DNA from: JAWXCF01 sp034440515
GTDB lineage: Bacteria; Bacteroidota; Bacteroidia; CAILMK01
Reading direction: 5' to 3'
Assembly (NCBI GenBank): GCA_034440515.1
Contig: JAWXCF010000049.1
Span: 25,851-89,850 of the forward strand
Length of the DNA stretch: 64,000 nucleotides
Below, piece by piece: positions 18,475-26,801 of the stretch. The position numbers were made by a program, and so were the translations under genes. How positions within the stretch are numbered: position 1 is the first letter of the stretch; each line of letters opens with the position of its first letter. The notes under the pieces were generated by a model. The model was not told where the DNA came from, searched no databases, and saw only the letters and a list, made by a program, of their open reading frames with translations.

Positions 18475-20193
18475 ATGGAGAACGAACAAATAGAACAGAT
18501 AAATTACATAAGTCCAAGTTTAAAAATAGATGATCTAAAATCCTTAGAACAATACTTTGAAGATTTAAAGGGTAGAAAAATTCTTTCTAAGGATGATTTA
18601 GTGAATTGGATATTTGACAAAGACGATTTAGAATCTACTATTAATGAGGACGCAGCTTGGCGATATATAAGATATACTTGTCATACTGATAATGAAGATA
18701 TTACAAAATCGTATATTGACTTTATAAATGTAATAAGTCCTTACATCAAGCCAAAATTTCACGATCTTGATACAATCTTACTTAATAATGAATTTTCTAA
18801 AGAGTTAGAGGGTAAGGCTTATGAAATATATTTGAGGAGCCTTAAAAAAGATGTTGATTTATTTAGAGAGGAAAGTATTGATTTACAAACCAAAGAGCAG
18901 GAGCTAAATCAACAATATAGCCAGATTCAGGCTGGTCAGACCATACATTATTCTGGTGAAGAATTAACGCTTCAACAAGCTGCAGTCTATTTAAAAGATA
19001 ATAATAGAACTGTACGAAAAGAAGTTTATGAACTATTGGTGGAACGCCGTGCCCAAAACACAGATAAATTACACGAAATTTTAAGTGAATTGGTAGCAAT
19101 TAGACATCAAATTGCATTAAACGCAGGATTTGAAAATTTTAGAGACTATAAGTTTGTACAACTGGGAAGGTTTGACTACACCAATAAAGATGTTATAGAT
19201 TTTCACCAATCAGTAAAAAATATTATTGTCCCTTTAGTAACTAAAAAACTATTGGTCAAACAAAGTAAACTAGGACTAAGTGAGTTAAAACCCTATGACA
19301 TTACAGCGGAATTACCTGGAAATAAAGCATTAAGACCTTACGAAACTTCAACAGAGTTAATTGAAAAAAGTATAAAAGTCTTTACTGCTATTCATCCAAA
19401 AATGGGCGAATATCTAACTAATATGAAAGATTCTGCTCTACTAGACCTAGACACTAGAAAAGGTAAGGCACCTGGTGGATACAATTACCCATTAGACAAG
19501 ACTAAAAAACCATTTATATTTATGAATGCTAGTGGCAAACATAGAGATATGGTTACTATGATGCACGAGGTAGGCCACGCTATTCATACTTTCCAAAGTG
19601 CTGCCTTACCATTGAATATATTTAGGCACGTACCATCAGAATTTAGCGAGGTGGCCAGTATGAGTATGGAGTTAATTTCTATGAGCCATTGGCAGGATTT
19701 TTTTGACAATGAAGAGGATTTTAAGCGTGCAAAACACGAGTTGTTAGACGGCATATTAGAAAGTTTAACTTGGATAGCAAACGTAGATAAGTTTCAACAG
19801 TGGCTATATACAAACCCAACACATAAAGTTTCTGATAGAAATGAAGCTTGGGTAAAGATTTACCAAGAATTTCATAGTGGTGATGTAAATTGGATTGGCT
19901 ACGAGTCTGCCCTTGATACAATGTGGCAAAGGCAGTTACACATATATGAGGTTCCTTTTTACTATATTGAATATGGCTTTGCCCAGCTAGGTGCTTTAGC
20001 CGTTTGGAAGAACTATTTAGCCAACCCTAGTGTAGCAATAGAGCAATATATGAATGCCTTAGCTAGTGGCTACACCAAAACTATTCCAGAACTTTATGAA
20101 GAAGCTGGAATAGCATTTAAGTTTGATGAAAGCTACATTAAGGACTTGAGCGCCACATTAATTACTGAATTGGAGAAATACGAGAGCAACTAA
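18475..20193 (+). CDS. M3 family oligoendopeptidase (PepF-like)
   Basis: Cytoplasmic zinc oligopeptidase of 572 residues, usual for the family. The catalytic HEVGH is at residues 364-368, followed by the third ligand in SEFSEVASMSMELI. An N-terminal helical part (1-200) covers the active-site channel as in other M3 enzymes. It degrades short peptides in the cytosol. The gene begins 2 bases after the DUF5606 stop, so the two are tightly coupled. Confidence 0.94.
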   Translation: MENEQIEQINYISPSLKIDDLKSLEQYFEDLKGRKILSKDDLVNWIFDKDDLESTINEDAAWRYIRYTCHTDNEDITKSYIDFINVISPYIKPKFHDLDTILLNNEFSKELEGKAYEIYLRSLKKDVDLFREESIDLQTKEQELNQQYSQIQAGQTIHYSGEELTLQQAAVYLKDNNRTVRKEVYELLVERRAQNTDKLHEILSELVAIRHQIALNAGFENFRDYKFVQLGRFDYTNKDVIDFHQSVKNIIVPLVTKKLLVKQSKLGLSELKPYDITAELPGNKALRPYETSTELIEKSIKVFTAIHPKMGEYLTNMKDSALLDLDTRKGKAPGGYNYPLDKTKKPFIFMNASGKHRDMVTMMHEVGHAIHTFQSAALPLNIFRHVPSEFSEVASMSMELISMSHWQDFFDNEEDFKRAKHELLDGILESLTWIANVDKFQQWLYTNPTHKVSDRNEAWVKIYQEFHSGDVNWIGYESALDTMWQRQLHIYEVPFYYIEYGFAQLGALAVWKNYLANPSVAIEQYMNALASGYTKTIPELYEEAGIAFKFDESYIKDLSATLITELEKYESN

Positions 20194-20201
20194 ACAAGTA
20201 A

Positions 20202-20816
20202 ATGAAGATAATTTGTATCGGAAGAAATTATGATGCCCACATTAAAGAGTTGCAAAATGAAACCCCCGAAGACCCAATTATATTCCTAAAACCAGATACT
20301 GCAAGGCTTACTGACAATAAAGATTTCATATTGCCCCCTTGGTCAGATGATATGCATTATGAGCTAGAATTGATATTAAAAATAGGTAAAAATGGAAAAT
20401 TTATACCAGAGAAATTTGCATATAAATATATTTCAGCTTACTCTGTTGGTATAGATTTTACAGCTAGAGACGTTCAGTCTAAATTAAAAGCCAAAGGTTT
20501 ACCTTGGGAATTATCAAAGGCATTTGATAATAGTGCCGTAACTGGAACTTGGATAGAGGTGAATGATGGGAATGATTTACCAGACAATATAGAGTTTTGC
20601 TTAAAGATAAATAATGAGCTAAAACAATTAGGAAAAACTGCTAATATGATTTATAGTTGGCCTAAAATAATTGAATTCATATCTCAATACTTTACATTGC
20701 GCCAAGGCGACATAATATATACTGGAACACCACAGGGTGTAGGTAAAATACATTCTGGTGATAAATTAGCAGGTTATATTGAAGAAAAAGAATTGTTTAA
20801 TTTTTTAGTCAAGTAA
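20202..20816 (+). CDS. FAH-family hydrolase (FAHD1-like)
   Basis: 204 residues, the short single-domain form. It has KIICIGRNYDAHIKEL at the start, PIIFLKPDTA, the metal ligands in MHYELELIL (E-x-E) and near the end GDIIYTGTPQGVG. Short members of this superfamily act as acylpyruvases or oxaloacetate decarboxylases. This is not the 420-residue fumarylacetoacetase that would complete the tyrosine pathway encoded at 44150-46459. Start lies 8 bases after the M3 gene, and the stop directly abuts the next ATG. Confidence 0.9.
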   Translation: MKIICIGRNYDAHIKELQNETPEDPIIFLKPDTARLTDNKDFILPPWSDDMHYELELILKIGKNGKFIPEKFAYKYISAYSVGIDFTARDVQSKLKAKGLPWELSKAFDNSAVTGTWIEVNDGNDLPDNIEFCLKINNELKQLGKTANMIYSWPKIIEFISQYFTLRQGDIIYTGTPQGVGKIHSGDKLAGYIEEKELFNFLVK

Positions 20817-22565
20817 ATGACTAATAACAAGATATATATAATATTTTTTATACTGTTTGGCAGTTATGTAAATGGTCAAACTATAGCAGAAAATAGAAAT
20901 TATTTTGGCAACCCCCTTTATCTACCTACAGAATTAGCAGGTACATTCGGAGAATTACGTGCTAATCATTTTCATACAGGAATCGACATTAAAACCTGCG
21001 GCGTAGAGGGTTTACCCATATATGCAGTAGCTGATGGCTACATAGGAAGAATCGGAATAAGTAGTGGCGGTTACGGATTAGTTCTATATCTGAATCACCC
21101 AAATGGCTATACATCAGTTTATGCGCACTTGTGGAAGTTTAATGGAAAGATTGCCAAGTACATAAAATCTAGACAGATAGAACAAGAAGCTTTTGAAATT
21201 GACATTCCTTTAGATAGCTCCCTATTGAGATTTAAAAAAGGAGAAATAATAGCTTTTAGCGGCAACAGTGGCGGCAGTACAGGACCGCATCTACACTATG
21301 AGATAAGGGAAACACTGACCGAAAAACCTGTTAATCCTTTACTATTTGGTAGTGATATATACGACAATATAGAGCCAATAATGCAAGGCATTAAACTATA
21401 TCCTCTTACAGAAACTTCATATCTGGAGGTAGAACTACCCAATGGTAAAATAATTACTGTAAACTATAGGCAGAATTATAAGTTTTATTGTACTAAGTCA
21501 AGTGGAGGATATGTACTAAAAGGCATAAAGAAAATATCAGGCTACGGTGAAATAGGACTGGCTACACGTGGGGTGGACTTTATAAATGGAAGTTCCAATA
21601 AATTGGGGTTGTATAAAATTCAATTGTGCGTAAACGATAAAGCACACTTTGAAAAGTGTATGAATAAATTAGACTTTAGTTTAAAGAGATTTATTAACAA
21701 CCACTGTGACTTTGCTGAATGGAAAAAAACAGGTGAGTGGTATGAGAAATGCTTCGTGCAGAATAACAACGTATTGCCAATATATGAGAACTATATAGAT
21801 AACGGAGTTATAAAACTAAGTAGTACTGAAAAAACTAAAATTACCGTATATGCAATTGACATATTCAGCAACAGCAGCTCACTACCTTTTACAATTTATA
21901 ACGTAAGTAAAAAAAATCCTATAGTATCTAAAGTACAAGACACTTATGATACACTTCTACTTTACGGACAAGAAAATATAATTTCTAAACCAGATGTTTA
22001 TATTAAATTCCCATTAGGTACATTTTATGACGATGTAGAATTTAGATACACAGAGAAACCAATTACTGAAAAAATATATTCCAATATTCACGTAATCGAC
22101 AATACTTCAATTCCAATAAATGATTATTTTGAGGTCGCAGTAAAGCCAATAACTCTTCCAGATCATTTAAAATCTAAAGCTTGCTTAATAAACAATGCAA
22201 CAGGATATATAGGTGGTACTTGGGATAAAGATATGCTTAAAGCAAAGTCAAGGTCGCTAGGAAGTTTCTACATTGTTACTGATATTGATGCTCCTAAATT
22301 GATACCATTAAATATAAAAAATAATGCAGATTTGACTGGGAAGGCATACATAACTTTTAAGGCAACTGATAATCTAAGTGGCATAGCTACTTATAAAGCC
22401 TATATTGACAATAAATATGTATTGTTACAACGGGATGCTAAAGCGGCTCAGTTGTATTATGAGATTGACGAAAACTGTACAAAAGGTACTCATACCTTCA
22501 AAATAGTAGTTTCAGATAATAAATCAAATGTTACGTCACAAACCTATTCTTTTATTAGACGTTAA
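20817..22565 (+). CDS. secreted M23 family metallopeptidase
   Basis: 582 residues with a signal peptide (ends near YVNGQ, residue 21). The LytM zinc site is H53 and D57 in HFHTGID, plus H158 and H160 in the HLHYEI motif. The long C-terminal part (200-582) holds beta-rich, Ig-like segments with no motif I recognise. M23 enzymes cut peptide cross-links of peptidoglycan, so a cell-wall role in the periplasm is likely. The ATG follows the FAH-family stop with no gap. Confidence 0.92.
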   Translation: MTNNKIYIIFFILFGSYVNGQTIAENRNYFGNPLYLPTELAGTFGELRANHFHTGIDIKTCGVEGLPIYAVADGYIGRIGISSGGYGLVLYLNHPNGYTSVYAHLWKFNGKIAKYIKSRQIEQEAFEIDIPLDSSLLRFKKGEIIAFSGNSGGSTGPHLHYEIRETLTEKPVNPLLFGSDIYDNIEPIMQGIKLYPLTETSYLEVELPNGKIITVNYRQNYKFYCTKSSGGYVLKGIKKISGYGEIGLATRGVDFINGSSNKLGLYKIQLCVNDKAHFEKCMNKLDFSLKRFINNHCDFAEWKKTGEWYEKCFVQNNNVLPIYENYIDNGVIKLSSTEKTKITVYAIDIFSNSSSLPFTIYNVSKKNPIVSKVQDTYDTLLLYGQENIISKPDVYIKFPLGTFYDDVEFRYTEKPITEKIYSNIHVIDNTSIPINDYFEVAVKPITLPDHLKSKACLINNATGYIGGTWDKDMLKAKSRSLGSFYIVTDIDAPKLIPLNIKNNADLTGKAYITFKATDNLSGIATYKAYIDNKYVLLQRDAKAAQLYYEIDENCTKGTHTFKIVVSDNKSNVTSQTYSFIRR

Positions 22566-22609
22566 TTGGGAGTTGTTTAGCATATTTGTTAAATAACTTT
22601 TATGTTATT

Positions 22610-23068
22610 ATGAAATTAGAAGTAGGAAACAAAGCTCCAAATATATTAAGTATAGACCAAAATGGTCGAGAAATACAACTCTCAAATTACCTAGGAAAAA
22701 AAATAATTTTATACTTCTACCCCAAAGATGATACACCAGGATGTACAGCAGAGTCGTGTAATCTAAGAGATAATTACCAAGAATTAATGCATAAGGGTTT
22801 TGAAGTAATAGGTGTTAGTACCGATAGCCAAAAATCACATTTGAAATTTGCCACTAAACACAATTTACCTTTTCCGCTAATTGTTGACGAGGACAAAAAA
22901 GTAGTAAACGACTACGGAGTGTGGGGTGAAAAGAAAATGTACGGAAAAACATATATGGGTACCAATAGGGTAACATTCATAATAGATGAGAAAGGCATAA
23001 TAGAAGAAATAATAGAAAAAGTGGATACAAAAAACCACACAAGCCAAATAGAACTGTTGACTAAATAA
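22610..23068 (+). CDS. bcp: thioredoxin-dependent peroxiredoxin (BCP/PrxQ type)
   Basis: Reduces hydrogen peroxide and organic peroxides using thioredoxin. From the ATG at 22610 it has 152 residues. The peroxidatic Cys is C45 in DDTPGCTAESC and the resolving Cys is C50, the five-residue spacing of atypical 2-Cys PrxQ enzymes. An upstream in-frame ATG at 22586 would add eight residues (MLNNFYVI) that do not fit the family, so I prefer 22610. It sits 44 bases after the M23 gene and 6 bases before pdxH. Confidence 0.94.
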   Translation: MKLEVGNKAPNILSIDQNGREIQLSNYLGKKIILYFYPKDDTPGCTAESCNLRDNYQELMHKGFEVIGVSTDSQKSHLKFATKHNLPFPLIVDEDKKVVNDYGVWGEKKMYGKTYMGTNRVTFIIDEKGIIEEIIEKVDTKNHTSQIELLTK

Positions 23069-23074
23069 CAAACA

Positions 23075-23752
23075 ATGTCTATAATTAAAAATAAACTAGG
23101 TGAATCCTCGCCAAACTTGAATTTACAAGATATGCGGGAAAATTACACCAAAGGAGAACTACTAGAATCAGAGATTAGTCAAAATCCTATTCAACAGTTT
23201 GCACAGTGGATGGAATTTGCAGTTGCAAATAAAGTAAAAGAGCCTAATGCAATGCAATTAGCGACAGTAAGTAAACTAGGTCAACCAACCATCCGTACAG
23301 TTTTGTTGAAAAATTTTGATAAAAATGGATTTACTTTCTTTACAAATTATTTAAGTAGAAAGGCAAATGAAATTCAAGATAATAATCACGTTGCATTACA
23401 ATTCGTGTGGTTAGACTTAGAGCGTCAAATAAGAATAGAAGGTACAACTTCTAAACTAACTAATTTACAGTCAAAGGAATACTTCAAATCACGACCACGT
23501 GAAAGTCAATTGGCAGCTTGGGCAAGCCCTCAAAGTGATAAAATTGAAAAAATTTCACTTAAGAAACGCTTAGATCGATATAAAAATGAATTTGAACATT
23601 ATCGATTAATACCTAAGCCTGATTTCTGGGGAGGTTACGTAGTTAAACCACATTTAATTGAGTTTTGGCAAGGGAGAGAAAGCAGATTGCACGATAGAAT
23701 ACAGTATGAACTTAACAATGGTATCTGGCTGATTAGTAGATTAGCGCCTTAA
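23075..23752 (+). CDS. pdxH: pyridoxamine/pyridoxine 5'-phosphate oxidase
   Basis: FMN-dependent oxidase that makes pyridoxal 5'-phosphate. 225 residues. Family motifs: PNAMQLATVSKLGQPTIRTVLLK, GFTFFTNYLSRKANEI, the FMN and substrate site RIEGTTSKL, SRPRESQLAAWAS, and the C-terminal WGGYVVKPHLIEFWQGRESRLHDR. Cytoplasmic. Part of the seven-gene run, 6 bases after bcp and 8 bases before the rhomboid gene. Confidence 0.96.
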   Translation: MSIIKNKLGESSPNLNLQDMRENYTKGELLESEISQNPIQQFAQWMEFAVANKVKEPNAMQLATVSKLGQPTIRTVLLKNFDKNGFTFFTNYLSRKANEIQDNNHVALQFVWLDLERQIRIEGTTSKLTNLQSKEYFKSRPRESQLAAWASPQSDKIEKISLKKRLDRYKNEFEHYRLIPKPDFWGGYVVKPHLIEFWQGRESRLHDRIQYELNNGIWLISRLAP

Positions 23753-23760
23753 TTACCAAT

Positions 23761-24402
23761 ATGGAAATATTAGACCTAGTCAGATTTGCCCCAGTTTCAT
23801 TTTACATCCTTCTCATTACAGTATTAATTAGTTTGGCGAGCCTTTATAATGAGGGCATTCAACAACAATTAATATTACACCCATACACTTTAGTTAAGGG
23901 GCAACGACCATATTCAATCATTTCTAGTGGCTTTATTCACGGCGATTTCGGACATTTAATATTTAATGCCATTTCGTTTTACTATTTCTGCCCATTAGTG
24001 GAGACTGCTTTTGCATCATTTACATCATACGGTCACGTACTTTTTGCAATTATGTATGTTTCAGGCATCATAATTAGTGATCTAGTTTCTGTATATAGAA
24101 ATCAAAATAATGCTGGTTATTTTAGTTTAGGGGCAAGTGGAGCTATATCTGCTGCTCTGTTTAGTAGCATTCTATTAGTTCCAGATATTAAGGTAGGTAT
24201 TATTTTTCTACCTATCCCTATTCCAGGACCCATTTTCGCTATATTGTATGTTATTTTCAGCATCTATTCTGCACGTAGCCGAAGAGATAATATCAATCAC
24301 GAAGCACATTTATTTGGAGCCCTATATGGTTTAATATTCACGCTAATAGCTATTCCAGAATCTATTATGATATTTAGAACATATTTGGCTAAGTACATTT
24401 AA
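23761..24402 (+). CDS. rhomboid family intramembrane serine protease
   Basis: 213 residues with six predicted membrane segments. The catalytic Ser is S126 in LGASGAIS and the catalytic His is H183 in NHEAHLFGAL. HGDFGHLIFNAISFYYF (from H60) is the conserved N-terminal helix motif, with N69 of the HxxxN signature. It cleaves other membrane proteins within or near the membrane; its substrate is unknown. It ends only 3 bases before the stop of the convergent alpha/beta hydrolase gene. Confidence 0.93.
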   Translation: MEILDLVRFAPVSFYILLITVLISLASLYNEGIQQQLILHPYTLVKGQRPYSIISSGFIHGDFGHLIFNAISFYYFCPLVETAFASFTSYGHVLFAIMYVSGIIISDLVSVYRNQNNAGYFSLGASGAISAALFSSILLVPDIKVGIIFLPIPIPGPIFAILYVIFSIYSARSRRDNINHEAHLFGALYGLIFTLIAIPESIMIFRTYLAKYI

Positions 24403-24405
24403 TTT

Positions 24406-25182
24406 TTAACCTAAGAAACTAATCACAATTTCGTTAAACTTTTGAGGGTTCTCTAAGTTACTTACGTGTCCTACATTCTCAATTATTTGAGATTGAATGT
24501 TTATGTTTTGTTTTAGCATCAGCTCAACTGCTTCAAGGGGAATTAACTTATCATATTCACCAGTTATAATTAGAGTTGGAACACTCAGATTCATAAGCAC
24601 ATCTGTATTATCAGGTCTAGCTGCTAAGGCTATTAACGTAGCTGTGATGCTTTGTGGGGAACAAAGTAATATCATATTCTCTAGTCTGCTTAAAATGTTG
24701 GCATCCTCACCGTGAACTACCTTTTTAGAAAACTCAATAGCAAATTCTTTTACCCCTTTTTCTTTAACTAATTTTATATCAGTATATCTAGCATCCTTAT
24801 TTTTATTACCATCCGGTTCTGCTTTACTATCAGCCAGTATAATTCCTTTTATATTATCAGGGTATTTTCCTGCATATTGCAGTGCTAAATAGCCACCCAT
24901 CGATAATCCACATAAATAAACTTGCTGCAAACCAAGATTTGTTATTAGATTATTTAAATCTTCAACCAAGTGGTGAGTTGTAAATTGAAAATCTCCACCA
25001 TCACTAATTCCGTGTCCTCTAATGTCATAAACTATTACACGGTAGTTTTCAGACATTACCTCAACTTGCTCATCCCACATACTATGATCAAAAGGGAAGC
25101 CGTGAATAAAAATGATTGTTTTTGCATTTTCATTTCCGTGATCTTCAAAATACAATTGTAAGCCTTCTGATTGGTAAAACAT
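24406..25182 (-). CDS. alpha/beta hydrolase
   Basis: 258 residues, one alpha/beta hydrolase domain. The oxyanion region is FIHGFPFDHSMW, the nucleophile lies in CGLSMGGY near residue 94, the Asp in TGEYDKLIP, and the His in VGHVSNLENP. It resembles the 3-oxoadipate enol-lactonase and epoxide-hydrolase-like group, but no pathway neighbours support a substrate. No signal peptide. The possible promoter at 25187-25194 is only 4 bases from the ATG. Confidence 0.85.
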   Translation of the reverse strand: MFYQSEGLQLYFEDHGNENAKTIIFIHGFPFDHSMWDEQVEVMSENYRVIVYDIRGHGISDGGDFQFTTHHLVEDLNNLITNLGLQQVYLCGLSMGGYLALQYAGKYPDNIKGIILADSKAEPDGNKNKDARYTDIKLVKEKGVKEFAIEFSKKVVHGEDANILSRLENMILLCSPQSITATLIALAARPDNTDVLMNLSVPTLIITGEYDKLIPLEAVELMLKQNINIQSQIIENVGHVSNLENPQKFNEIVISFLG

Positions 25183-25186
25183 TATG

Positions 25187-25194
25187 CAAAATTG
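25187..25194 (-). promoter_or_regulatory. probable -7 element of the alpha/beta hydrolase gene
   Basis: CAATTTTG on the minus strand, one mismatch from TAnnTTTG, with CATA between it and the ATG. If real, transcription would start at or inside the start codon (leaderless mRNA). Confidence 0.4.
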
Positions 25195-25210
25195 AGTAAA
25201 AAGTTCTTAT

Positions 25211-25240
25211 AAAAAAAATTGCCTCTACTTACGTAGAGGC
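25211..25240 (-). terminator. terminator of the RNA methyltransferase gene
   Basis: GCCTCTAC and GTAGAGGC form a perfect 8-bp stem with a 4-base loop (25221-25240). On the minus strand AATTTTTTTT follows, a classical intrinsic terminator about 100 bases after the methyltransferase stop. The plus-strand side of the hairpin is followed by AC-rich sequence (see findings). Confidence 0.8.
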
Positions 25241-25259
25241 TCAACCTAATACACCAAAT

Positions 25260-25304
25260 ATGAGAAATCTAAATTCGAATAACGAAACTAAAAAATATAT
25301 TTAA
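25260..25304 (+). other. 14-codon open reading frame after an intergenic hairpin
   Basis: ATG to TAA, peptide MRNLNSNNETKKYI, downstream of the hairpin at 25221-25240 and the AC-rich stretch ACCTAATACACCAAAT. It could be a short leader peptide, a gene remnant or chance. There is no gene on the same strand directly downstream. Confidence 0.12.
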
Positions 25305-25338
25305 CCTTAGCCAATTGTATTAAAATGATAACAATAAA

Positions 25339-26736
25339 TTAATACTCTTCAAAACTCAATTGCTTTCTGATTTTCCAATCACTTGGATAGTGTACGTTTA
25401 ACCTACCATTTACAACCTTGCCCCAACCAATGTTGATGTTAGAATGCCTAAGTATAAGCCATTTATTAGATCCTAGTTCTAGATTTTCAGGGCTTTTTCG
25501 TTGAAGATATTGTAGAGCCTCGCTCAAATTTAAATCCAAGTATTCTGAGTTTTTAGATTCCAAATTATCTAAGATTAAAGCAATATCTGGTATTAAATCT
25601 TGCCTAATAATGGTTCCTATGTGGGTACCAGCTTTATAGTTTTCCATTTGACCAATTAAATGTTCAAATAAGTTTATAAAAACAGTATCAGTATGTACTA
25701 CTCTATCTAAATAAGTAAACAATAGATCTTGAATACCTTCATTGACAAAATTTACTTTAGGGTTAAACTTGCTTAATACCTTCTTTTTTAAGGGCTTATG
25801 GTCAGCTATATCATCATCTCCATCTTTTTGAATACAGCTAAGATATTGACCCTCTCCTTGTACTTTATGCATAAAGCAATAATATCCTAGAAATGGCTTA
25901 CTATCTGAAACTGGAATTTCTACTGTAGTTAGGTCCCATTTTTTTGCATCATTTTCATTTAAATATACTGGCAGCATTTCACTAGAATTTTCCGCATACA
26001 GCTCTACTAATGGATCAAAGTTTTCAGCCGATTCAAATGTGCAGGTACTGTAAATTAATCGACCACCTGGTGCTAATAGTTCCCAAGCCATAGTCAACAG
26101 ATTTTTTTGAATAACAGAACATTGCTTTACAAGTGCTGGGCTCCATTGAGATACAGCGTATTCATCTTTTCTAAACATACCCTCTCCACTACAGGGGGCA
26201 TCTATCAGTATTATATCAAAGCATTCTTTAAAATTATTAAAATCATCAACCCCTGCCCTAGTTATTATTACATTTCGTGTTCCCCATTTAGTCAAATTTT
26301 CTTGCAATACCATATTCCTCTTGCCAACTAATTCATTACTTACCAGTAGGCTACCAGCAGGTAATTCATCATAAAGTAGTGAAGACTTTCCGCCTGGTGC
26401 TGCACACAAGTCAAGAGCACGTACAGGTTGCTCTAAATCTTTTAAGAATTTGTTAAATACCATACTGCTAGCCTCTTGACTGTAATAAGCACCGGCGTGA
26501 TACAAAGGGTCTAATACATATTGTGGTCTTGGAGATAAATATCTACCTAACTCAGAATACCAAGGAATGGCTTTAGAATCTGGATATAAACCAGTTCCTT
26601 TAGTCGGGTGTAGTCGTATAGATGAAGGTGAATTACTTTCAAATGACATTAAAAGTGCATCAAATTCTAACTGACCAAACTGCGAAATGAAATTGGCTTT
26701 GAATTTATCTGGTAATTGTATTGATTTTTCCCTCAC
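25339..26736 (-). CDS. RNA m5C methyltransferase, NOL1/NOP2/Sun family (RsmF-like)
   Basis: S-adenosylmethionine-dependent methyltransferase of 465 residues. SAM binding is at DLCAAPGGKS (near residue 110), the catalytic cysteines are in DAPCSGEGMFRKDE and YSTCTFESAEN. The C-terminal part resembles the RsmF/PUA-like RNA-binding region (WGKVVNGRLNVHYPSDW). Relatives methylate cytosine in 16S rRNA. The start is a GTG at 26736: an in-frame TAA lies directly before it, and no ATG exists until deep in the domain. Confidence 0.92.
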   Translation of the reverse strand: MREKSIQLPDKFKANFISQFGQLEFDALLMSFESNSPSSIRLHPTKGTGLYPDSKAIPWYSELGRYLSPRPQYVLDPLYHAGAYYSQEASSMVFNKFLKDLEQPVRALDLCAAPGGKSSLLYDELPAGSLLVSNELVGKRNMVLQENLTKWGTRNVIITRAGVDDFNNFKECFDIILIDAPCSGEGMFRKDEYAVSQWSPALVKQCSVIQKNLLTMAWELLAPGGRLIYSTCTFESAENFDPLVELYAENSSEMLPVYLNENDAKKWDLTTVEIPVSDSKPFLGYYCFMHKVQGEGQYLSCIQKDGDDDIADHKPLKKKVLSKFNPKVNFVNEGIQDLLFTYLDRVVHTDTVFINLFEHLIGQMENYKAGTHIGTIIRQDLIPDIALILDNLESKNSEYLDLNLSEALQYLQRKSPENLELGSNKWLILRHSNINIGWGKVVNGRLNVHYPSDWKIRKQLSFEEY

Positions 26737-26754
26737 TTATCCATTATGATATCG

Positions 26755-26762
26755 GACATTTG
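26755..26762 (+). promoter_or_regulatory. probable -7 element of the first ABC-F gene
   Basis: GACATTTG, one mismatch from TAnnTTTG, 39 bases before the ATG at 26802. Confidence 0.35.
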
Positions 26763-26801
26763 CACCTTGATTCAAAAAAATCCGATTCAAAATATACTGT
26801 A

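Noticed and set aside
20202..20816. Fumarylacetoacetase completing the tyrosine pathway with hmgA and hpd
   Set aside because: At 204 residues it is the short FAHD1-like form and it is 24 kb away in an unrelated operon.
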